Source: Norana najaformis | Taxonomy: Eukaryota; Annelida; Clitellata; Crassiclitellata; Hormogastridae | DNA length: 64,000 nucleotides | NCBI GenBank assembly: GCA_964023275.1 | Contig: OZ029916.1 | Span: 33,158,727-33,222,726, forward strand | Direction: 5' to 3' | Part shown: positions 31,818 to 43,309 of the stretch, piece by piece | Numbering within the stretch: position 1 is the stretch's first letter | Layout: every line of letters begins with the position of its first letter | Notes under the pieces: model-generated | The model's input: the letters and a program-made list of their open reading frames with translations, nothing else | What the model was told of the DNA's origin: nothing | The model's database searches: none | Made by a program: the position numbers and the translations under genes

Positions 31818-33554
31818 CAGGCCCGGCCCTAAAGTATGCGGGGCCCGAGGCAGCAAGCGAGGAACAGGATCCGTGCAAAAAATTGCATTTCGACATATAT
31901 TAAAATAATGCGAAAGCCAAATTAAATCGATTATTGAATACAATTTTTACAAAATGTATATCAGCCTCAAAACTCAAAATAGTAAAATTTTTACCATGAG
32001 AGCAACAATTACAGTTTTATTTATTTAATTGAATATCTGAAAACTCAAAAAGATGTTTATAATTTTAAAATATTTGGTATGCTAATTGAAAGTTTGTTTA
32101 TCAATACACAGACACTAGCGTGGGTTGTATATTCTACTTCTAACATGTTTTATTCTACTCACAAGCAAATCTTCCGAGCTTTGATGGATGCAGAATCCCC
32201 AATGAGTTCTTTATAGTCAAGAACGTTAATAACATCATTCTCAATTGACAAAATAGCCAAGTTAGTGAGCCGTTGATCGCATGTGGGTTTTGATAAGTTT
32301 TAGCTTCGAAAAGCTTCTTTCTTCAGAAGCCATGGTGACAGGAATAGTCAGAAGTATTCGAAGTGCAATATGTGTGTTAGGAAAGTCACTGTATCGCTTG
32401 TTTATTGAAAGAAACTGCAAATCTTAACGGGATCGTTACAGGTGACTGCAGGAATTATGGAACTCAACGATTGCAACTCCTCAGCAAGCATGAAACCATC
32501 AAGATCCTTAGTTTCGCCGGCTGTGAGCTTTTTTCCAGATTCATACTGCAATTCAGTAGATCAGTTTTTTGTAACTCGTGAAATGTGTAAAGAAATTCAA
32601 ACGGGTCATGATGCATTCGCAGTTGTTCAAGGCGGATGTCCATCGACATGATTGCCATGTCAACAATCCGGTTAAAAAATTTATACAAAATTTCTCTTGT
32701 GCTTCTACAAGTCCTTCATCGTTTCCTTCATATGTAAATTGTTTTTTTTCTTTTTCGCACTCTTGTCTCTTTGAAAACTGGTTCTACTTCTAAGTCCGTG
32801 GCAATTTCTTTTGCATCTGTTATTGCTGTTTCAAAACCGCCCTCTCTGTAAGATTTCAACAATTTGCAAATATGTTCGATGCTGTTAATTGCAGTTGCTA
32901 GATCGACAGAAATATTTTGTAATTCTTTGCTTACATAATTAAACTGGAACAATATGTCATACCAAAAATTAATTGAAACAATGATGTTGAAGTTCTGAAG
33001 TTCTTTGCGCAATGATTCCGCTTCAATTCGAGCTTTTGGATCACTACTTCGCTCTGCAACTTCAAAAACTGCATTATAGGTTTTGCCTGCTTGATACCGC
33101 ACTGCCTTAACACTTTCCTCGCGACTTTCCCATCGTGTTTCACGAAGTGGTTTCGCTGAAATATTTCGAACATACATGGAAAAGATAGCCCATCGCTTTG
33201 TTGAAGCAGAAAATAAAACATAGATTTGGTAAATTACACTAAAAAATGTCATTGTGCATCAGGGCAAGTTTTTGCCATATCACATAGCAGCAAGTTGCAG
33301 CTGTGACAGGCACAAGGGGTAAAAATGCTTAGTATTTAGTTATAAAAGACGAGCTTGTACGCCTGCCTTATGCCCTCTCCTGTTTGCTCCGTTGTCGTAA
33401 CCTTGATCACGGATATCGGAAACATCTAAGCCTAATCAAGCGTAACGTAATAGTAGTAAAAAGTAGTAAACGGTGTTTAGTCAGAAGCCCGGAGCCCTGA
33501 AAGCGCGGGGCCCAAGGCGATTTCCTCGTTCGCCTTGCCCTAAGGCCGGGCCTG
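31818..33554 (-). mobile_element. hAT DNA transposon (ZMYM1-like transposase), decayed, 1,737 bp
   Basis: Ends are inverted: CAGGCCCGGCCCTA on the left and, reversed, CAGGCCCGGCCTTA on the right. It is flanked by CTTTTGGA and CTTTTAGA, an 8-bp target duplication (7/8 now) typical of hAT. Transposase pieces run leftwards in order: DIRDQGYDNGAN (about 33.4 kb), ETRWESREESVKAVRYQ (33.1 kb), FFNRIVDMAIMSMDIRL (32.65 kb), MASEERSFSKLKLIKT (32.3 kb) and RLTNLAILSIE (32.25 kb), the last two being the hAT dimerisation region. Stops and shifts separate them, and the N-terminal zinc finger and much of the core are missing, so it is inactive. The longest open piece is 32,728-33,252. Confidence 0.9.
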
Positions 33555-33690
33555 CTTTTAGATCTTGACCTGGAACCGAACACTTTTTGCGTATCGGTTT
33601 TGTTTTGTGAATAAGCTGGTTCCAGTGACGTAGCTTTCGTTCGGCGCTGTAGAAATTTCGTGTTTACAATTACGATTGCACACACGTAGG
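33555..33690 (+). repeat. LINE 3' tail, part after the hAT insertion
   Basis: Continues the 31,440-31,817 tail: ATCTTGACCTGGAACCGAAC, then GGCGCTGTAGAAATTTCG and an ATTACGATT end. Confidence 0.8.
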
Positions 33691-34312
33691 ATGCGATGAT
33701 ATGTTAGACCGCAGGCAACAGAGAAATTCTAAGTATTTTCCACTCGTTGGCGCGAAACGTGATCAAACCTATTTAACGGGCCTGAGTACATGTGATTCAA
33801 AACAGGAACAAGGAAGGTTTACCCAAGAGAAATACTGGCTGCATGGAGTTGTGCTGCAACTCGTATCACAAAACTGTCAAAACAGTAATATAATACCACA
33901 CGAAGGCACTATATGAAGGTGCAACCCCTTTAAAGTCCGAATCGCACCTCATAATGCATGCACATGCTTGCGAGGCTATGCCATCAGTGGTGAAAATATT
34001 AAGGGAGTACCATCTAGGCCGATTCCATGACGTTACCCGAGGTGGACAGGTTCTCAAAAATCCCCGAAAACAGTTTACCAACGCTAGCGGTACCCCCGCC
34101 TTGTGCTACCAAAGCTTGCACAAAACGGAGGGTCGCCTTAAAAGCGACAAACAGATCCAAGGCACATTTGGCGCATGACATTCACAAAAGCGCAACACCG
34201 GCTCTGGGCAACAAGGTCCGCGGAAAGATTAAATGCTCAACGGAAAAATACGAGGTTTCAGGCCGTGGAGAGAGATGATGACGTTGATGGTTCTGATGAT
34301 GATGATGACGAT
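33691..34312 (+). other. Intergenic, overlapping short frames only
   Basis: Several overlapping frames of 70-80 codons on both strands, none with a recognisable domain. A GATGAT run closes it. Confidence 0.5.
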
Positions 34313-34335
34313 GTATGTATGTATGTATGTATCCA
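34270..34335 (+). repeat. GATGAT then TATG microsatellite
   Basis: GATGATGATGATGACGATG passes into TATGTATG and then CATATAGCACGTGTTAAG; another GATGAT run lies at 34,410-34,460. Confidence 0.8.
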
Positions 34336-34820
34336 TATAGCACGTGTTAAGAACCTCACCAAGACGCTACGGCATGGCTATCTAGAAGTTCCAAAAGGTA
34401 CTTTTTAAGATGATGATGATGATGATGAGAATGAGGATGGTGATTATGATGATAATAACGACGACGTACAGCTAATTAATACAGTTGGGAGCCAATGTAT
34501 TCATTTGCAGTCAAGTTCGTTTATAACTGCCAGCGCTTAAGATTTGCTCGTATATATCTTTCCAAAACAACACTTAAACCCTGGTCTATGGTCACAGTTA
34601 CCAGGTCAGCACGACTGTTAAACAGTTCACGGAAAAGCTGGTCACGGTTGAATAAAATTGAATGTATTGGCGACATGCCTAGCTGGTATACTATGATTAA
34701 TTCGGAGAGTTCATAATAAATTTTTATATTTACCAAAACGTCGCCAACTAGCTACAATACAGTACAAAGTGTATCCTTTGATCTGAAGTGAGATTCTAGT
34801 AAAAGATTGACTCAGCCTGT
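34336..34820 (+). other. Intergenic with one 71-codon minus-strand frame
   Basis: The frame at 34,521-34,736 (minus) has protein-like composition (RDQLFRELFNSRADLVTVTI) but matches no family I can name. It may be a fragment of an element or exon. No function assigned. Confidence 0.35.
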
Positions 34821-34824
34821 ACAG

Positions 34825-34950
34825 GTATACATACACGCATACATACGGATATACATACATACGTACGGACATACATACATACATACATACATACATACAT
34901 ACATGCATACATACATACATACATACATACATACATGCATACACACTTAC
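34825..34950 (+). repeat. CATA microsatellite
   Basis: Near-perfect CATA units, especially 34,870-34,935. Confidence 0.9.
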
Positions 34951-35299
34951 CTAATTAGATTGTTCTTGTCATGTCTTCACATCAGCCGTTAACCCAAAGG
35001 CCAGATCTCGGATGCCTACTTGCGTAGGTAGGTGCAATAAATACAGGATAAATAGACAGGCTAATAGCAAAAGTAGGCTGAGTAACTTTGTACAACGTTA
35101 CATTGTGTCCTGTCACTCTAACCCTCTAATCTAATTCCAGGCCAATAAGTAAACAAAACAGCAAAGCATTTTGTCTACAAACCTTACCTTGCTTTGCCTT
35201 TTCACAAGAACACGATGTTCGAACATTCTGAGGCAACCACTTTCAATGCTGCAGATTCAAACACATTAATATTGATTTATTGCTGGTTTAGTTGGCCAT
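34951..35299 (+). other. Intergenic, nothing recognised
   Basis: No feature seen. Confidence 0.55.
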
Positions 35300-35705
35300 A
35301 TCATGTGACTGCCTTACCATCCATATCCATAGCTTCCCCATCACTCTGGAATAAACTCCCCTAGAACAGCAACAGTTATCTGGCCCATCATACAAACTCA
35401 TCTATGCTCCACCGCTTGCAATTTCTGCATTGGCCTTTCACTCAAAACTGAAGACATTCTTCTTTCACAAATCCTATCCCGACTCCCCTTCTTCCACTTA
35501 TCTCTCTTTCCGCTTCAACCCCAAACATCACTCACCGTAGCTGCCACACTGGCTCTCTGCATGACTTTGGATCTCGACCTGGAACCGAACCCTTTGCCTA
35601 TCGATTTTGTTTTGACTGAGCGCCTGTGAATAAACTGGTCTTCATGACGTATCTCTCGTTGGGCGCTGTAGAAGTCTTGGCATTACGATTACAATTACTG
35701 TCCCG
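35300..35705 (+). repeat. LINE ORF tail and 3' end
   Basis: TCTGGAATAAACTCCC..., a Leu-Ser-Gly-Pro tail frame, then GATCTCGACCTGGAACCGAA and TGGGCGCTGTAGAAGTCTTG. Uninterrupted counterpart of the hAT-split copy at 31.4/33.6 kb. Confidence 0.75.
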
Positions 35706-36029
35706 AAAGCAAGGCGGGCACGCTGGATGATATAACTGAGGAAGGTAGGATGAGAATATAAATGAGAATATAAGAGAGGTTAAGGCAAATCAGAAATAAG
35801 GGAATAGAAACTCATGTTGGGTACGGTGATCTTAGGTAAGGTATTGTCTCAATATAATTCGACTTCCCTTTTAGACACCCTCAAATAAAATCTCTGGTGT
35901 AAGGCTGAAATTTGTTGGCTACTTGGTACGTGATAAATTTATTCATCCTAGCTTTTCACCTTCTGTCTTAGTACACTTTTGTAAATAAACCTTGCAGAGG
36001 TACGTAAACTCATCTTTTCTTTATCCAAC

Positions 36030-36681
36030 TAGAGTGGACTCCTGGACACCATTCATTCATCTATTCTGAAAGAGTACTTTGATGTCTTAGGTCCAACCAT
36101 CTCACCAATAATCAATTTCTCATTGCATGGGGGATCCTTTCCATCTGGGTTTGCTCATGCTATGGTTCACTCTTTTTTAAACAAACATCTTCTCTTAATC
36201 CCAGCGACTTGTCTGATTTCATATTCATCTCACTTTGAATTTTGTACCTAAAATTCTTGTGCGGGTACTCATAAATCGTATGCAAACTCACCTGTCTTCA
36301 AACTCACTAATCTCTGCATTTTAGTCTGCAAATGAAAGTTTAATTCAACAGAATCTGCCCTTCTTCTTGTCCATACTGATATTATGTGTTCCATGAATAG
36401 GTAGTGTGTACCATTATTCTTTCTCTATTTGTCTGCTGCTTATGATGCTGTTAATCATTCTCTTCTTCTGCATCGTCTTCATCACTGATTTGGTGTTTGT
36501 GGCCTGGGCTGCATGGGTTTGCTCCTTATTTCAACCCACGCACTGAGTCAGTATATTTAAATGGTAATTTTAAATTAGAAGTATTCCTCTGCTTTATTGA
36601 AATGTGTTGTTCCGCAGGGTTCTGTGGTTGGTCTTCTATTGTTCACCACATCACTAGGTACACTGATCGACAATCATTCTT
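36030..36681 (+). repeat. Non-LTR reverse transcriptase fragment
   Basis: The frames read in order: FPSGFAHAMVHSFL, KFNSTESALLLVHTDIMCSM, FLYLSAAYDAVNHSLLLHRL, then VVPQGSVVGLLLF. These are the reverse transcriptase fingers and palm of a LINE with several stops. Confidence 0.85.
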
Positions 36682-37185
36682 GTTCTCGTTCTTGTTCTTA
36701 TTCTTTTCCTTCTTTATGTATGTGTGTATGTATGTATATATGTATATATGTATGTATGCATATATCGAGATACTTAGCATAGCGCCTGTTAAGCACCTCT
36801 CAAAGGCTTTATCAACTCTAGCCTAACAGGTGTTAAATGTCATTAAGAATTAAACATTCTGTCATTTAGCAAGCAGTGCTCAGATAACTAGAAATGTTAC
36901 CAGCAGCAGACTCGCGCGCACACGCTGAACCTAGCCAACAGGTTTCCATACCGAGTTAAGAGATGACAGTGTGTTCAGAGTTCGTGGACCGAATAGCGTC
37001 GAAGTCGGCGATTGGCAGTAGCATCAGGAGTACACGAGAGCACCACCGTCCAAGGTGATAGAAAGACGCGGCTTCCGGACATAACTTCAGGTATCAGGTC
37101 GATCCGTAAAGGACAATAACTGGATTGATGGTAGAATCCTTTTCTAGTAGGGGGTAGAAACAGTGCTGAAGCCTCTATCGCCCTC
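36682..37185 (+). repeat. Dispersed repeat R, copy 2
   Basis: Counterpart of 15,308-15,775: TTCTTG tract, TATG microsatellite (36,715-36,765), ATAGCGCCTG, GGTGTTAAATGTCATTAAG, GTTTCCATACCGAGTT, GTTCGTGGACCGAATAGCGT. Confidence 0.75.
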
Positions 37186-38829
37186 CCTTTAATTTGCGTT
37201 TGTATTTGTTGAACTAAGCTGAGAACAGCTTACTTACCTACTTAGTTAGTGCATAGAAGTTTAGTGTAGTTTGTCTGGAGTAGTAGGTTTGTGTGCAGAG
37301 GTTGCAGTTAGGATAGTTCTGTAGGCAGGCCAGCGTATATAATTAATAGCTAGATTATAGAAGATGGACAGCTTAAGTAGGATTATAGACCTAATGAATT
37401 GTGAGGGCGAGTGCCACGTCAGCAATGCGGATTATAGCTTGCACAGCGATTTACAAAGGAACTAATCTAATATGACAAAGCAAATTTGAAAATTGAACAT
37501 TGGCTGATGTCACAGAGCAGACGACAATTTTTATAATGGACAGTTTGCAATATTCATGCACAAACCAGCGAGGACGGCTGGCCGCCATTGAAAAACCAAA
37601 CGAACTTTTACCGATATATAAGAAGATTCATTCTGTGTTAAGTAGTCATATACATTTGTTGGTATATGTTGTTGTTGACATGTAGAAAAACCTTAGAAAA
37701 TTTCCGTTTGAGATTGAACGTTCATTAACTTCGATAATCATTCGTGTTAGAAGTGGCCTATTATAAGTCGCAGGAACTCCGAAAGTGACTGGGACTTACC
37801 GGCTTACCGAGGAAGCGATAACCGTGTCGAACTATGTAAAAATCATAATCCACGCTATGGACTGTGATTGTATCTTCGAAACTCTCCGTTCAATAGTGTT
37901 AAACGAAATGCGGCACTCAGTTGCGATCTGACGAGAAAAGAGTAAACGGACGCCTTATTTGTTTCGTCACCCAGTGACTACAGGAGGGAACTTAATCTTC
38001 TACGAACTTTTGTGGAATATACAAGTCAAAGAAACTTCACAAGAAAGATGGCGTACATAAGTCGTCTGTCGTTAGCTGACTGTGTCCGACGTCTGTATGG
38101 AGAACGACCCGGGTAAAGTGCACAGTGGCTAATACGAAACCTCCGAGTTCAGCGATTCATCTCAAGGACTGGAGCCTGGAATGTCAAGGACTCATGGTGC
38201 GGGAGGGAAGCCATTAAATTATCTCTTTTAATTGATTTAGCTAGATTAGTAGCTGGCCTGTAATAGTCATAGAAGGAGAGGTAGTAGTAGAATGATACTA
38301 GTTTAATTGAACTGAACATACTGTCTTGAATATTAGTTTATTGTTATAATAAAACTGTTTAAAACGTTGCAGTTAGTTTGAATGAGCCATCATTCAATCA
38401 ATATCGAATTCGCCATTTTGAAATTGAAAGGATAATACATGGGATAGGTGTAAATTGACAGAAATTTTTAATCATTTGCATTTACCCTTTCCCAATGGAA
38501 TATAAAGGAAAGAGGTCACGCCCTCTAGAGGGTAAAGGTAACAAAGGGTACAACCGGTTGTAGCCCGAAAAAAATTCCTATATATTAGTAATTACCGGTA
38601 CAGTGCAATTTAGCTTCAGTTTTGAACAATTCGTCATCTCAAATACATATTTCAGGGACTACGGTCAACAGTTATAATAAAATATCCGCTAATATCATTG
38701 GACTTTTCGACAATCTCCGACGGACGCTGATTTGACAACTTTAACTAATGAATATTGCTCAAATAGTGGCCCCTCTACTGCTCCCTCTAAGCATAACGAC
38801 GCATAAAAGAGTCGGTAGAAGTATGACTA
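37186..38829 (+). other. Intergenic, nothing recognised
   Basis: About 1.6 kb without a supported coding frame. It has no counterpart left of the duplicated block at 15,993. Confidence 0.55.
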
Positions 38830-38935
38830 CTTTTACGCCTGTGAATTAGCTGGTCCCCGCTGCGCGGCTTTCGATGGGCGTTGCAGAAATCTTGGAATTA
38901 CGATCACGATTACGATTACGATTATGCTAATCAGA
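38830..38935 (+). repeat. LINE 3' end with ATTACG tail
   Basis: GATGGGCGTTGCAGAAATCTTGG, then ATTACGATCACGATTACG repeats. Same 3' end as 33.69 and 35.7 kb. It stops about 25 bases before the start of the duplicated block. Confidence 0.6.
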
Positions 38936-39290
38936 CACTGAAGGTGTCAGATTAGCATAAAAAGTTTGTAAAAACTGCACGCAAGACAAACGCAGCTGCA
39001 CTTTACAGGACATCGTGTGCTGCAATGTGGGTGGGAATAGTCGTTTCATTCTTTCATTCAATCAATTAATCGTTCGCTCATTCATTTACTCAATCGTTAG
39101 TCCATTAAAAATCCCAGTGTGGGTCTACAAAATGAAAAAAATAGAAAATTATTGTCTACATTCCATTGCAGATTCAAAGTTTTTAATTAATTGCAAATTG
39201 TTATAAATCGCTTGATTTTTTCTTTAAAATAGGCATTTATATTATTTGTTTGCTTGTCTGCATTAATTCGCAATGTGCATATGAGTTGTT

Positions 39291-39992
39291 TCATTCGTTG
39301 TTGGGCAAAAAGCGAAAAGTGGTTGCGGCGGCAGCGTATTTAACGTCGGTTGAGATGCGCAAGCAGTGGTCTTCATTTTCCAGCCTGGTGTTGACAAAAC
39401 GGACGTCTTTGATGCTGGGAATCGGAATTCCCTTCTGGCAGATGACATTCAGTCTTGGAATAGCGACGGTCTTGGCAATCAGGTTGGAAATGGTCGTCAG
39501 AATCTGGTCGGATATCTCCCCAATCTGGCTTTCGGTGATGCGGATCACGGATGTTATTTCGGCGATGTTACCTGTCAGGATCATGTCGTTCAGCGACACC
39601 GTCAAAGATATCGCAACTGAAACGTTTGTCTTGAACAGTGGAACCAGAGAACCGTTGCTGAGTCTGGCTCTGCAGGTGACAGTTCCAACACCTGTTCCCT
39701 TTAAGCCGGCGCTTGATACGGATGCAATAGGGTAGCTGGAAACTGCCATTTCCATTTCGACGGATGCGTTTGGATAAGCCTTAGCTGCCTGAGGAACTAA
39801 AAATCCGAAGCACTTGAGGCTGGTACATGTGGTGTTGAGGAATCCCTTGTCCTCCGGTGGCAAGTCGTTCTTGGTCAGCGTGTGCTTCAGGATGCCGTTC
39901 TTGAAGAGAACGTATGACATCGTGTTAAGCATGTAATCAGACACCCAGATGGTCACCATTCGATCGGTTGCTGATGCAGGGAACAGAGCCGC
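39291..39992 (-). CDS. BPI: BPI-D exon 3
   Basis: 233 codons plus TGA; acceptor GGCAG. The five-A run at 39,307-39,311 keeps the frame to FRFLPNNE. Confidence 0.93.
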   Translation of the reverse strand, partial: AALFPASATDRMVTIWVSDYMLNTMSYVLFKNGILKHTLTKNDLPPEDKGFLNTTCTSLKCFGFLVPQAAKAYPNASVEMEMAVSSYPIASVSSAGLKGTGVGTVTCRARLSNGSLVPLFKTNVSVAISLTVSLNDMILTGNIAEITSVIRITESQIGEISDQILTTISNLIAKTVAIPRLNVICQKGIPIPSIKDVRFVNTRLENEDHCLRISTDVKYAAAATTFRFLPNNE

Positions 39993-42900
39993 CTGCCAAA
40001 GTTAACAAAAGTCATCGCATTATGTAAATGCTCAATTCTTAAGCGATGCTATAGACTTGAAAGTTTACGCAGAGCCGCGTTTGCATTCGAAGTTGTTTTG
40101 AATTATGTGTAAGTCGTTCTTTTTATGTTAAAATGATGAACTATTTACTCCTAATTAGTTATTGGGATAAATTTCTCAGTACAAACAAACGATTATTAAA
40201 CTTCATACGTACAGCTTACGAAAGAGTTTTAACATAGTCGCATTGCAGGGTGCTTTTGAATGGGTGGTTTAAGAATAGAATGGAATGCAACATAAATCCC
40301 CAAAAATATGTGAGTCCTACAAAAAAGCTGTGTCGGGGAGAAAGACTAACTTATTTACCGGCGCTTAGATACCTGTAACTGTTAGTAATAGTGGTGGTTT
40401 TTGTCATAAAGTATATTGATTAGTCTCTTCATACATCAATATTTGCATGCAGTTTTTGCGACAACTGTAATATACATTTTTATTACATGTTTGAGGAGTT
40501 CGTTCGTATCAAATGAAATCCCTTGGCCAAGGGGACGGAGTTAATGTTAACTAACGACAACGAATCAGGGTTTAACTTGGAGCCACCATCGATTGATGCA
40601 TTATTACAGCGGCGCTATAGAGGTCGTTAGATGATATTTAATTAGATTATAAGATTTCATTGTGGCTGTCATGCGCATAACGCAAACTGTTGCTAATAGG
40701 ATAGCTCAGATATGTCTGTTAGTTGATCGTTTGTCGCTGTTTACTCGTTAGATGTAAGAGCGACGTGCGTTAATATTTAAAATCAGCATTCGGCAGATGT
40801 CACCACGGTAGACATCGCTGCAATGTAGGCTACCGTAGGCAGGCAAGTAGCCAACAGCGCATTGTACAGAATGAGCTCTTCTACTTGGGATGGCATCCAG
40901 CCGTTTCTACATCGTAGTTTAACATCATAAGGTCGTGGTTTAAGACCATGAGATCATTGCTTAGCTCACGGTTTTTAGATAATGACGTCATAGTTTGAGA
41001 TCATGACGTCATGGTTTGAGATCATAAAGTCATGGTCTGAGATCATAAAGTCGCGGTTGGAGCCCATGAAACCGTGGTACAGGGCATAATTTATAGAGCA
41101 ACGTAGTGTAGCGCTTTGTAAATTTAAGAAAGAAATAAAGCCGTATTTTCAATATATACCTGGAATGGTGCTTCCGTGGTGTCGTTCTTGAGGAAGAACT
41201 CTCCCTTATGGAACGATTCAACGAATCCGTGCTGAAATACAGGAGGAGATACCAGGCGGTAGTCCAACACCCAGCGATCCATGATCGGAATAGCCACCGG
41301 AAGTGTGGCCAGCTCGGTTCTGGCGTTTACGTCTATGGCCTTGCGGGCTTCTTGGCACAGCTGAACTTGTAGGGATTTCTTAAGTGGTTGTGCCACCTGT
41401 TTCGAGAATAGGTTGTACAGCCAACTGGCTCCTCCGTGGAAGCGGACCTTGAGAGAGTCGATGTTGCACGTGCATCCGGTGCTTGAGATGGTCACGTGAC
41501 CGGAAGCGTCTTGACCAAAGATGGCGCTGACGGCGAGGATACGTCCGGCGGAGACGCTGACGTCGAAGGTCCCGTGGTCCTTGATAAAGTGCAGCTTGTA
41601 GCGCCATCGACCGCTTATTGAGATCTGCGTGTTCAGTAGAGTCCAGGTCAGACCAGTCTTTGGATCGATTGTCACGGCGGTTGACGGCTTTCCAAAGTGG
41701 GTGATCTAGGAATAGATCCGTATATATTTATGTATGTATGTCTGTATGTATATACTTTTGCATGGATGCATAGCATAGTAAGCTTACATAGTATGTATTT
41801 ATGTACAGAAAACTACAAACACATACATATCATACATGTATGGATACGTATACATAACAGGTATGTATGCATGTGTGTGTGCATGTGTGTATATATGGAC
41901 GTACATACATTGTCAATGGGAGGAAGGCGAAGGAGCGATTGGCCGTAGGGTCAGCAGTGGAGGGCCATGCAGCAACGTGGCTATATCAAAAAGCGTTGGA
42001 AGTGTCAGAGGTTCTTGATTCTGGTGGTGGGTTTAGTGGGTTGGTAATGGGTTTGCTGGAGTGGAGGAAGAAAACTTGGTGTGGTTGTGACAGACGGCTG
42101 AGAGGAGAGACAGAAGAGACTTCAGCCGAAAAGCAATTAATGGCGAAGTAACGAAGATAGGGGTAGAAGCCTTCTGTTCTGGGTAGTCAGGGTAGTTAGT
42201 GTGATGTCTTGAAGGGAAAAGAGGTCGCTAACGGGCGTAAAATATATCCATTTCGTTTGAGCTCGAAGCACCGACAGTCTTTCGAGTTTCGTGTGAGTGC
42301 AAAGAGACATGTTCATTTAGTCAACAGGATCTTATTTCCTGAATAAGGGAGAGTTTAGATTTCCAGAAAGCCGATCCTAAGTGTAGAGTTAACTGCGGAT
42401 TGATTTTTGTCAGTAATAAAGAGGACAAACTGATTGACTATAGGTGTAATATAGTGCAGTGTAACAGAGCAGTTATATATTTATAATGTGTGTCGTTTAT
42501 AAGCATGCTGTTGTACAATCACATAGTCAAAGATATCATCACCTTCTAGTCGGGATCAGTCCACAAATGGTTCACGCGGTGGCAGTACGAGGTATTGGGC
42601 CAAGCTCTCAACAGCCGGACCCCGATGCACTTGCCATGGATCGTCGCCCCTACCCTGAGACGCAGAACCCCTTGGTATCACCCTGGTACCTGGGCTCTAT
42701 ACTACACTCTACCCTCATGGAAGTGGAACCCGGCAAGTTCAGACAAACTTAAGATAACAGTTCATCACACGATACTGATGCCCATATAATATACTTACAC
42801 GCATATCGCTGATTTCGTAATGGACTTTTCCAACCCTGGTCTTCGCTGTTCCAGATTGATCCGGAATTTTCAGTGTCATCACTTTCTTTGTCAGGATGTC

Positions 42901-43095
42901 CACAGCGACTCCGGCGGCATAGTTGAGGCCAGGCTGAGACACACGGAACTTGAATCCTGGATTGACCACATTGGAGTCGAACTCCACTGCTGCTGTTTCA
43001 GATGATGATGAAGATGATGATGTTATTCCACTCAACAGCATCGCCAGAAGCAGGATCATCTCTGCTGTCACTCCTCGAATCAACCTCTGCGTCAT
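39291..43095 (-). CDS. BPI: BPI-D: BPI/LBP-family protein, three exons
   Basis: Exons 42,799-43,095, 41,160-41,705 and 39,291-39,992 join in phase 0 to 514 aa. It is a near-identical twin of gene B: one residue differs in exon 2 (LKKSLQ versus LKKPLQ), two in mature exon 1, and about ten in exon 3. The C terminus ends FRFLPNNE, which looks ancestral because the inverted exon copy in gene B agrees with it. Signal peptide, poly-Ser tract, N-terminal barrel Cys pair and C-terminal barrel motifs are as in B. Expected role: secreted, LPS-binding antibacterial protein. Confidence 0.92.
40917..41073 (+). repeat. 21-bp tandem array with two TGACGTCA palindromes, BPI-D intron 2
   Basis: Counterpart of 17,963-18,126; palindromes at 40,983-40,990 and 41,004-41,011. 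Confidence 0.8.
41160..41705 (-). CDS. BPI: BPI-D exon 2
   Basis: 182 codons; acceptor CCTAG, donor GTATAT. Same motifs as gene B exon 2. Confidence 0.93.
41725..41912 (+). repeat. TATG/CATA microsatellite, BPI-D intron 1
   Basis: Counterpart of 18,765-18,945 with length and unit differences. Confidence 0.85.
41913..42798 (-). other. Remainder of BPI-D intron 1
   Basis: Matches gene B intron 1 at high identity; nothing else recognised. Confidence 0.7.
42799..43095 (-). CDS. BPI: BPI-D exon 1
   Basis: 99 codons; donor GTAAGT. Start Met at 43,093-43,095, as in gene B. Reads TKTRVGKV where B has TAKIWVGKV-type sequence (TR versus IW). Confidence 0.86.
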
Positions 43096-43150
43096 TTCGA
43101 TGCAGTCTAGAATATCAACAACAATCAGCTGAAGCAGCTCTGTTAGATAG

Positions 43151-43160
43151 GCTTTTATGT
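43151..43160 (-). promoter_or_regulatory. TATA-like box of BPI-D
   Basis: ACATAAAAGC on the minus strand about 60 bases before the start codon. Confidence 0.4.
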
Positions 43161-43309
43161 AACAGCTGCCACTGTGGCCTGCAAGGTTGGCCAGTCGGGG
43201 CCCCAATCGCTGCGCTCGGCTTCCCATGGAGATCATCTGGTCTCCTGCTTTCATATATACACACCCAACCCACTCCTATAATTCTAATTTATAATTGTAT
43301 TTGTATTTT

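Noticed and set aside
34521-34736. 71-codon minus-strand frame with protein-like composition
   Set aside because: No recognised motif, no splice partner seen and no ATG context; kept only as an unassigned frame.
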